Shown here piece by piece: positions 55,654-64,000 of a stretch of 64,000 nt of DNA. Each line of letters opens with the position of its first letter. The first letter of the stretch is position 1. Source of the stretch: Oikopleura dioica (taxonomy: Eukaryota; Chordata; Appendicularia; Copelata; Oikopleuridae). The notes beneath the pieces are model-generated. The model was not told the origin of the DNA. It searched no databases and worked only from the letters and a program-made list of their open reading frames with translations. A program made the position numbers and the translations under genes. The DNA lies in NCBI GenBank assembly GCA_907165135.1, contig OU015566.1, forward strand, positions 13,066,157-13,130,156. Reading direction: 5' to 3'.

Positions 55654-58600
55654 ATGGAAGGAGCAGGAGACGACATCCCCGACGGATGGACAAAGAAAGT
55701 TTCTCGATCGAGCGGGCAGGCTTATTACGTAAACCGATTTACGAACGAAAGCCAGTGGGAAAGGCCGACCAAGCCTGCCAAGAAGCCGTCTAGTGAGAAA
55801 GTACAGGTAAAAACGTCAAAAAACTCAATTTTTTAAAATGAGAAAATGAAAGAGGGTTAAAATTGTGCAATTCCATCACGACTGTAAACAATCCTGTTTC
55901 AAAATATTATCTTATGTTTACAAGAAAAATTAAGAAACATAAAATTCATAAATTCAGGCGAGTCATTTACTTGTAAAACATCGCGATTCGAGACGGCCAG
56001 CCTCATGGAGAAACGAAAACATCACTATTTCGAAGGAAGAGGCTTTGGGTAAGAACTAGCGTCCTTTTTCTGGGTCTATACGCGGTCAAAAAGGAGCTGG
56101 GCGAGTAAGGGATCAGAAAAAAACTGAGCGTGGTTCTCGTATTTCATTTTGTACCGTGTTTTTGAGCGGTTCGAGGCTTATAAAAAGATTTGGGAGTAAA
56201 TTGGGAATACCAGGAATCAGTACTCTTCTAGTAGAAGACTTCTACTAAAGGGTAGTAGGGATTTCCTTTTCGGCAGAAATGCCGAAAACTTCGATGGTTT
56301 TTTCTGATTTCCTTTTCGGCAGCTTTCCGAAAAGTATTTCCAATTTCAAGCCTTTTTTCAGGAATACTTTTCGGCAGAGTGCCGAAAAGGAAAACACAAT
56401 TTAAAGAAAGCTTTTCGGCTAAATGCCGAAATGAAAATCATAATTTAATGAATTCTTTTCGGCAAAGTGCCGAAATGGAAATCATTATTTGGGGAAAACT
56501 TTTCGGCAAGCTTTTTCATTCAAGTTTACATGAAAAGCTCTACTTTTAGGTAGAAAATTATCAAATCTAATCATCCCCTACCTGGGGGCTCCGCCCCCTA
56601 GGTCCTAAAATGCCGGGGTCTAGTCTAGGGTTACTTAGGGTTACCTGCGGTAACCCTAACTAACCCTAGCCTATCCCCCTCGGGTAAGGTTGTTCTGTCA
56701 TTTTGCCCAGTGCTCCTAACCCTAACCTTTATTTTAGAATTAAGCATTAAATTTAGCATTATGCTTATTTATTCTTTCCTGCAAAATTTAAAAGTTTCCT
56801 TAAAAAATTAATGCATCACTCTTAATTTCTAGAAGCATATACTGTCTTCTTCTTTCTAGACTTTTGAATTCTTTCTTTAAAATGTGCCGAAAAGCTTTTC
56901 CGAAAAACGAATGAAATCAAGTAAATGCTTTCGGCAGATCTGCCGAAAAGCTTTCCCTCTAACAGGAAACAATTCTGATTTCTATTTCGGCGAAGTGCCG
57001 AAAAGCTTTTCTAATAAATAGGTTAAACATGGTAATACTTTTCGGCAGTGTGCCGAAAAGTAAATCAGAATTATGCCTTCAAAATGATTTTCTTTTCGGC
57101 TGCATTTGCCGAAAAGGAAATCCTTACTACGTACTAAAGTTAAGAGTGTGACGCCCTTATTTGTTTTTGCGTAAAACTATCTGATTCTCTGAAGAAATTA
57201 TATTTTGTGATCAATGTGTCTTCTTTTTCTATTGAATTTACAAAACAGAAACTGCTGTTATCTACATGACAAGAATCGTTAGAAGAAGATATGTTGTAGT
57301 TAAAACAATTATCAAGTAATTTTCTTCTTCTCCCAAGGTACAAAATAATTCAACATAATTGTAATATTATTATCATGTATATTATTCAAACAGCAGTCGC
57401 TTTTTGACTTCAAATGGACTGCCCCTTTGAGTTTTTCGCGATTGTTTTGCCATTTTAGAGGGTCTATTCTGTTTCACTTTTTTCTACAGAGAGCATTCTA
57501 AAGCCCCCGGAAAGGGGCTCCCTGTTGTTGTTAGAAAAGAGCAGCGTTTCCTCTTGCCAAGAAATAAAATTGCCAAGTTGTTTAGTTGTAGGTCAAGGAT
57601 CTAAAAACAAATTTTCAGTAGTGGGCAAAAACCTGACAGAAGATAATTTTCTTACTGTGTGTTGCTTTAGTTCTTTTGCGCTACAAGTTGTAGCGTAAAG
57701 CTTCTTTTCCAAGCTAAAAGTAAACACAAAAACTTAAACTTTAAGTTTCAAATCCACAAGACGAAGTTGCAGACTAACAATAAACCAAGTTTGGGTTTAG
57801 GTCCTTTCGGTCATCAGCCTAGTTGTTTTTAGTCTGTTATTTTTCTGCTTATGGTCGTAGAAGTTGTCTTCGGGGATCGGCAATCTGTGTGGAAGCCTTC
57901 AGTTAACCACTACTGTATTAAAAGCTTGAAGAAAACCGACCCTACTTGCTGATGAGCTTGATAATGCTCACCGCAAACTTTGGTCATGTTGGCAGTGAAT
58001 TTCGCACTTTTTCTGTCTTAATTTTTCTTCGCTGCGGCAAAGATTCTTGCGTGTCCAAATTAGATTCTGATTAGCCGCAAAAAAGACGAGCTGGTCGTTT
58101 TCACACTTGCTCAGCCAGGATCTGACCTGGGCTTGAATTAATCGAATCGACACCTGCAAGTTCTTCAATTTTTCAACTTTTTTACTTTTTGGAAAGATCA
58201 ACTTGATGAACTCTAGTGAAAAAATTATAGCTTGAGTTCAAAGGCTAAAAAATGGCCTCCTTTTACTCTTGAAGATTACTCGGGACGAGAATGTTAAACA
58301 TAGGGTCTGTTGACTTGTCTGAAAAAAAAGTGAAGCGAGCTATAATTTTCTGAACCGAAGTAGGTCGTTTTGCAATCAATCATCCTAGGAAGCACTATTT
58401 TCCTGCCTACTTCGTTAAAAGTCTTTGCTAAAGTTTACTATCTGACCTTTTCAGCAACATCAAGATCTCAGCAAGTTAGTAATTTCCTTTATTTTTGTAA
58501 AAGAATAACTTTTAAGAGGCAATTTGTAATTTTTGTAATATCCTATTGTTAACATGCACGGCCAAATTCCGCGGCGTAAGTTGATAGTGACGGAGCGTGC

Positions 58601-60579
58601 TCAGTGAGTGATCAAACACTACTGGTGTTGCTAGTACTTGCACCATTCAAGCGCCGCCAATCACCGGGCGCCGCGGAGCATTCTTGAGTACAATTGTGAA
58701 AACATCATGCTACGGCGGCCAGACTAATTTAGATTAGGAACTGGCTCTTCGACTAGCTGACAGATAGACGAAATCTACACCCGATAGCTATTATAGCGAT
58801 ATAGCTACTTTTAAGTAGTATCTTAATTTGAAAGTACTGAATCTTCGGAAATGATTTTTGACGTCAGGGAAAGTACGTGGAAACACTGACGATCAGAAAT
58901 TCCACTCTGGATGCAAGTAAAGCGCCTTAGGGAACTTGAACAAGTCGCACTTGAACTTGCCACTTTTCCTGCTTGAGGCAGGTTACGCTGGTTATTTCAT
59001 AAACCTGATAACCCTTACCCCTTCTGGAATTTGCGATATTTGTTTTACAATTGCGGTTTTTTGATGATATCCGATGGTCATGTACTTCTTCTGCGATCAA
59101 TGAAGATTCTAACTTTACTCGACTTTGCAGTATTTACGGCGGCATTTTAATATGTACTCGGTTGTTTAGGGATAAAGAAAGAATCTTGAAATTGAGTTTG
59201 GCGGTTAGCAATACCGCATATTAATAGTCACGTCGTTGGAAAGACGGGTCTTTTTGGGTCAGTTTCAAGAGTATTTCGAAATATCATCAGCAACGGCGGA
59301 GCGGAAGAGCTACTTCAATGACAGTAATTTCGGACGTGAGGGGATAAACAATTTTAATTTGAACCTGAACCACGGTTATGTTCAGGTTTTACCCTCTCCA
59401 TTCCTCGCTGAATACCGTCTGTGGTTTCGCGATTATTGCTATTCGGAGGGAGAAATTCTTCCGGCTCTCCTGGTCCTGGCCTCGTGTTTTGGGTTCGACT
59501 CGGGGTACTTTTTCTCAAGTGGTTTTATTAGTAGAACTATTGACTTGTGGAGAAGCGTTCAGACATTGACCAGGAAAGGCTGAAGCTGAATATAGAGAAG
59601 TTCAAGTGAGTTGTTCTTGGAGAAAAGGGATTAAGCACGACCCTCTGTCGGGGACGAGAACCGCCATGAACTGGGAGAGGGTCACTCGAGGGAAATCACG
59701 AATTGAGATAGAGAAGTCCGCTCTTGCGAACGAATCCGCTCTTGACGAATATCACTTGTCACAAACATGTCACGCAACATTTTTGCCAAACAACGATCCG
59801 GGATGCTCGATCGGGGATAGTTATTATTTGCTTTTATCAGCAGCAAGCTGAGGAAAGCGACTGATAAGTTGCGAATCGAGCATTTTCTGGCATGTTTTCT
59901 TTTTTGAGCCAGTCGTCAGCTGGACCGGGCGGGAGACGAGAATGGAATGCAACGAAAAGGTCGTTAGTCATGCATTATAATTTATGTTACTTTTAGCTGG
60001 AATTCAGAACTTAGTTCTTTCAATAAAATCCTTGGATTTTAGGGCTAGGGGATGATTTTGACGGGTTTTTCTTGAGAGGATAAGGTTATATTTGGATTTC
60101 AGCCAGTAAGAATGAAGTATTTTTTGTTTTGACAAATCACAGATCAGTATGTTCCTGAGTTAGCCGACAGAACCCATGTTATCTATTCTAGTGATTGAAA
60201 TAACTCTTTTTTTCAGAACAATTGCAAAAATATATTGTCCAAATCGAAAAAGGAGAACGATCATTTGCTGTAAGTCGAGTTCAAGTCTGAAACGATGATT
60301 AATGTTTTGATTAAGGATTTAGCTAGTGAAGTATCCGACTGCTCCTCGGCGAAACGTGGCGGCGATTTGGGTCCCTTTGGCCGTGGGCAAATGCAACGTC
60401 CATTCGAAGAGGTACAGTATCGCTACGGTAGTATAGTACCCTTCTGAGCAAATCAGATTTGATCAGAAGTTGCTAGAATCTTTTGCTATTTTTAGGCGAC
60501 GTTCGCACTGAAAGTCGGAGAAATGAGCGGCATCGTCGACACCGACTCCGGCGTCCACATCATTTTGCGCACTGCCTAG
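55654..60579 (+). CDS. PIN1: Peptidyl-prolyl isomerase PIN1
   Basis: Exons 55654-55806, 55958-56048, 60217-60269, 60316-60411 and 60496-60579 give 477 nt, 158 aa, nearly the human length (163). The WW domain ([18 protein letters not shown]...SQWERP) binds phospho-Ser/Thr-Pro. The parvulin domain has [17 protein letters not shown] (active-site His plus the basic phosphate-binding Lys and Arg residues), [13 protein letters not shown] (active-site Cys), [11 protein letters not shown], and [12 protein letters not shown] at the end. It isomerises pSer/Thr-Pro bonds in cell-cycle and signalling proteins. The second intron is about 4.2 kb, very long for this window, because it contains a hairpin-rich mobile element. 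Confidence 0.96.
56251..57131. mobile_element. Hairpin-array inverted-repeat element (881 bp) in PIN1 intron 2
   Basis: The ends are inverted repeats (ggtagtagggatttcc left; right end in reverse complement cgtagtaaggatttcc) flanked by 8-bp tactaaag at 56243-56250 and 57132-57139. Inside are about ten palindromes of the type CTTTTCGGCA-n-TGCCGAAAAG at roughly 56266, 56311, 56367, 56411, 56454, 56928, 56984, 57038 and 57091, with half-sites at 56499 and 56883. The middle (about 56580-56730) is GC-richer and has several TTAGGG/CCCTAA-like words. No open frame. The 8-bp duplication would suit a hAT-mobilised element. Confidence 0.85.
57132..60216 (+). other. Remainder of PIN1 intron 2
   Basis: No exon with compatible splice sites and no repeat arrays could be identified, apart from minor AT-rich simple sequence. 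Some GC-richer patches occur (about 58555-58700 and 59390-59560) without coding support. Confidence 0.45.
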
Positions 60580-62172
60580 ATCTGTCTTCGTTCAAGAAGA
60601 CCAAAAGTAGAAGAAAAAGAAAATACTGTCGTCACTTGTCACATGTCAATTCAATCAAAAAACGCTTACTGGAAACATGTGAATATATTTGATTCAAAGT
60701 TCACTGATTCAAAATAATACCCTATTCATTGAACAAATTCAGATGAACCTTCTGATCGAGGGACGGAAAAAGTTCCATTTTGAAAAAAATTCTAGCGCTA
60801 AGGACAGCATGAATCAGCCCTGTTTATTTCTGACGTCAGAAAGGAAGCTCTAGGCTGTTTTTGACAAATGTCTACTTTGAAATTCGGACCGTTGGTTCAT
60901 AATTTCAAAATATCACGTGATGTCATTGAGCTGAACGAGAATTTCTAAATTCTCTACATTGAACTTTCCTTCCTTTTGTCTTTCTACATTAAGATTATCG
61001 TTAAAAAAAACTAGGGCAAGAAGAAGGAGGCTACGGTTTATTTAACTAACTTTAAATCCTTTTTTCTACGTTCCGGAAGAACCTTTTTTCTTTTCAAAAA
61101 AGTCTGGAAAAGCAGAAATATCCCCTAATCTGTAGTTTAACTGGTCGGCAACGCAAAGTTGCGCCTCTCTGCGCTGCTTTCGCATTCCTCGCCACTAATC
61201 CTTTTCAAAGTTCGCCACCAACTTAGAAAGAGGAAGCTCGATGCCTTGACTTGACAAGCGGTATAATGGGATTATGTTCGGCGGCGAGGGCTGCTCGAGT
61301 TCACCGACGAAGGTTACTCACACAGCACCTTCGAGCTTGCCTTAAACTCCACCGCCACTCGATCACTACACCGCTATTATTTTTGTCCTCTTGGTGAATT
61401 TTTCGACCGTTGTCAAAAAAGTAGCCTGCATCATCGAATTCGGCAAAAATGCGCGCCATCGATTTCAAATTTGAAATTTGAAAAAGTCGAAGTTAACCGG
61501 TTAAAAATGCGCAACTTGCCAATTCTATCGTTGATTCCAGTTGAAACGAGAATCAGTTTGCTGCTTCGAGTGAATGAAATTAATATCGGATTTTTATATT
61601 TTTTAGCTCGAAGCCGCATGCGGCTTCTCGATTTTCTGTCATTTCTGGACACTTTTCGGCCTATGAAAAGCAATCGGGTTAATTCGACATTCAATTTCAC
61701 CGGGTTAAAAATGGAGACTTGCTTCTCCGGCACATTACCCTTTCTGATGATTCCGAAAACGAGTAGGAAAGGACGCGTCTGAGAGCGCAACGAAACCCGA
61801 CTCGATTTCATACAAAGCAGGTCCTTCATGGTCGCGAGTGACTCCGTAGTAATTCCAACGCATTATCGAAAATATCCGCTAACAACGAAAGGCTCAACCC
61901 CTTTCGTCGCTGGTTGACCTAAAAAACATGAGCTTTTGCACTTCCCAAGTCTATATTTTTCAGACAAATAAAGGTAAAGTTGCAAATATCCAGGGCACTT
62001 CCCTTATTTTCAAATTCCTTTTACTGCTTTCAGAATCTGGAAGTTTCAGACATTCAGGGATGCCCAGGGACCTCAGGGGACATTTTGGGACACCCTCGGA
62101 CATTCATAGACATCCTGGGACATTCAGGTACATCCAGGGATGCCCAGGGATATCTTGCGACGCTTAGGACCT
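60580..62172. other. Intergenic region after PIN1
   Basis: PIN1 3' end followed by sequence without a supported gene. It contains a perfect 18-bp palindrome gaagccgcatgcggcttc near 61610 and a short tandem-repeat patch at about 62045-62165. Confidence 0.45.
62045..62165 (+). repeat. Degenerate minisatellite (GGGACATTCAG/GATGCCCAGGGA)
   Basis: About 120 bp built from variants of a 10-12 bp unit such as gggacattca, gatgcccagg and gacatcctgg, repeated some ten times with substitutions. Non-coding. Confidence 0.7.
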
Positions 62173-62442
62173 TTAGTGAACATTTTCATTTGTGAAAAAT
62201 TTCTTTGGAATGTCTGAATAGTTTTTGATGATGAGTTTTTCGTACTCATCAATCAAGCAATTAGCCAAAACGGACGTAACCGCAGTGGCATTTCTGGCGT
62301 CACCGTCTCCGAGACTGGAAATTCTCTCCTCCCGGTTTTTCCTCGGATCGTTGGAATGCTGGCGCAAGTCATTCACTACTCCTTTACTGCACCAGCGGAG
62401 CAATTTTACTCCACCAAAAAGCGCGGGAACTCTGAGTTGCAT
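62173..62442 (-). CDS. Small protein or last exon, unknown function
   Basis: The open minus-strand frame from ATG 62442 encodes 89 aa (MQLRVPALFGGVKLLRW ... FFTNENVH) with protein-like composition and no low complexity. The frame stays open upstream to about 62490, where it meets TGA beside an AAG, so either a trans-spliced leader or an upstream exon is possible. No family was recognised. Confidence 0.4.
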   Translation of the reverse strand: MQLRVPALFGGVKLLRWCSKGVVNDLRQHSNDPRKNREERISSLGDGDARNATAVTSVLANCLIDEYEKLIIKNYSDIPKKFFTNENVH

Positions 62443-64000
62443 CTCAGTCACGTCGCTGGGCGCCCATCGGCCAGGTAGATGTTCCCTTCAGAGCTCTTGG
62501 CGGCTGTTAGCGCTGCCAATTTACTACTGGTACAGCGCGCATACTCAAATCAAGCCTCTAGAAAACCGATACAGGCTTTTAATGAATGGTTCGGAGAGCG
62601 AAAAAAGAAGGATGATTTTCTCACAGTTTTTAAAAGACTGAATATTCTCGTAGGCTAGCAGACAGCAGTAATTGACCGTGTAATCAGTACTTATCATTTA
62701 TTTTTCGCTGGTCGACAATTTTTTCTTCCGTTCCTTTTGTACCGATTTTTAATAATAAATGGTCGGTTATCACGACAGTAATTGCTACTTGCTACATCCA
62801 AGGCTGGTCCTGAAATTTATGAGTAGACACTGCGTCAATTCATACCTTCCTTTTTCTAGAGCATTCTTCATTTTTGTTGTGTGATTGGTTTTGGGTGGCG
62901 TGATTCGCAAAGTTTATCGTGATTGTTAGTTTACTCCAGCAAAAACAAAATGGCGGAAGGTTCGTCAAACCCCGTTTTGGAAAAGGTTGTTTGGATTTTA
63001 GGAAAACACTACAAGGGCAATTGTTGATTAAAGAGAGGCAGAAGGCCACCGCAAAGTCGACCACGTAGCTTCGACTGCCGCCATCGCAAGAAACGCGAAC
63101 TAAAAAGTTCAGCCTTGGTGGTCAATACTGGGCAGTTTGCCCATCATTTTTTTGAAAATCTTTTAGACTTAAATTTCCTTAGAAACGTCCCAAAAAGTTC
63201 AAATCTAAGTATTTTCATTTTCACGATCGAAAGAAGTGGAGTCATTGAACGAGCTTCCTTATAAAGTGTTTTGCAGCACTTCGGATTCTTCTCTTGATCC
63301 TGGATTTCGGCCGATAAGACGTTCCCTACGATAGTGCTTTAAAATTGCCTGTCTGGCGGCCACTAGGGAAGGAGACTGGCGCTCCGAGTTCTTGATACAT
63401 TTTAATAGGAAAATGCTGATTTTTTTTATTCATGTTGAATTTTACTCAGTCTCCATACTCGATTCTTTGTCAAAAAATCTATTTTTTAGCTACTCAAGTA
63501 CTGAAATTATTCTCTGAGAGAATATTCCTTTCAATTACGATCCCAATCGTTGGAAATTTTCCTTAGTCGAAGAAATTCTCCATTTTCCGGACAAATCGGA
63601 GGAAGGCGATGATATAAAATCGCCGAAAGATCACGTACAAAGCAAGTGCTTGTGATTTTGAATATCGCATCTTGCTTGGCCGTGACAGAATTTTGATATA
63701 CCCAGCGGAAAGCCCCTTTATCGCTTTAAAGCTTTAGTAACCAGCTAAGTACATTTTCTCCCGATCTCGTCGCGAGTTTTTCAATTTCTTTTGATATTAC
63801 CAGTATAAATAACTGCGTTTCGGTAAAGTTAATTACTGTTACCGCCGCTGGAACTCGTAAATATTTTCGAGTTGTCACGAAAAGGAATTTTGTTGGGAAG
63901 GAGAGCTGGAAAGGGCGGCATCGCCCTTTTTAGCAATGCTCAGGGTGCAGGGTGAACTTTTCGCGAAATCGGATTTACGGACTGGCATGTCGCTTTTTCG
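62443..64000. other. Right-hand end of window, no confirmed gene
   Basis: A plus-strand ATG at 62950 opens 25 codons (MAEGSSNPVLEKVVWILGKH) in good context and may be a first exon of a gene continuing past the window, but no donor was convincing. The rest shows only short frames. Confidence 0.3.

Noticed and set aside
56251-57131. CRISPR-like array
   Set aside because: The repeats are palindromes at uneven steps in mirrored orientation inside inverted ends within a eukaryotic intron. No cas genes and no unique equal-length spacers.
59486-59500. tRNA B-box-like word (ggttcgactcgg)
   Set aside because: No matching A box or cloverleaf arms at the right distance.
61431-61829. 132-codon minus-strand frame
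   Set aside because: Arg/Ser/Lys-rich, overlaps an inverted plus-strand frame of similar length, and has no splice or family support.

Overview
The window looks like nuclear DNA of a larvacean (appendicularian) tunicate, most like Oikopleura. The strongest evidence is a cellulose synthase whose C-terminus carries a GH6 glucanase-like domain, an architecture known only from tunicates. Introns of 40-80 bp, about 17 genes in 64 kb, very short gaps between same-strand genes and pyrimidine tracts ending in AG just before start codons (likely trans-splice acceptors) all fit that group. Exon models were built by hand from GT-AG signals. For most genes the exon lengths add up to an exact multiple of three with no internal stop.

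Layout. 1-100 (+): tail of an unrecognised gene. 482-14707 (+): cellulose synthase with GH6 domain, probably with a 7.8 kb first intron that holds a fold-back element and a small palindromic element. 15901-16603 (-): a three-exon Ser/Arg-rich protein assembled here from short exons. 17986-18732 (+): a single-pass membrane protein. 18777-24640 (-): animal chitin synthase with a long repeat-bearing cytoplasmic tail and one intron made of telomere-type repeats. 25089-26677 (-): stomatin-like protein 2. 27061-28516 (-): Polo-like kinase domain without polo boxes. 28550-28843 (-): unknown. 29659-36721 (-): dynactin p150. 37649-37900 (+): small secreted protein. 38225-41551 (-): a secreted GH9 cellulase fused to an expansin-like module. 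43769-44553 (-): CFAP97D-like. 44668-46715 (-): type II membrane protein. 47007-47368 (+): F-box-like protein. 47576-49399 (+): outer-dynein-arm docking protein (CCDC151/ODAD3-like). 49835-50813 (-): RING-H2 protein. 51397-54113 (-): syndapin/PACSIN. 55654-60579 (+): PIN1. 60580-64000: mostly non-coding, with one plausible small gene.

Theme. Three polysaccharide genes lie within 33 kb: cellulose synthase and chitin synthase are convergent and about 4 kb apart, with a cellulase-expansin fusion further along. This suggests a neighbourhood for making and remodelling the extracellular cellulose/chitin matrix (tunic, house or pharyngeal lining). A second group (CFAP97D-like, ODAD3-like) is ciliary.

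Most striking items: the GH9-expansin fusion; the chitin synthase tail with seven YR[PA][TS] motifs; the telomere-repeat intron; a fold-back element whose arms are short repeats and which is flanked by two identical 89-bp copies; an 881-bp element packed with CTTTTCGGCA/TGCCGAAAAG hairpins inside PIN1; and a 151-bp hAT-type MITE with a perfect 8-bp target duplication.
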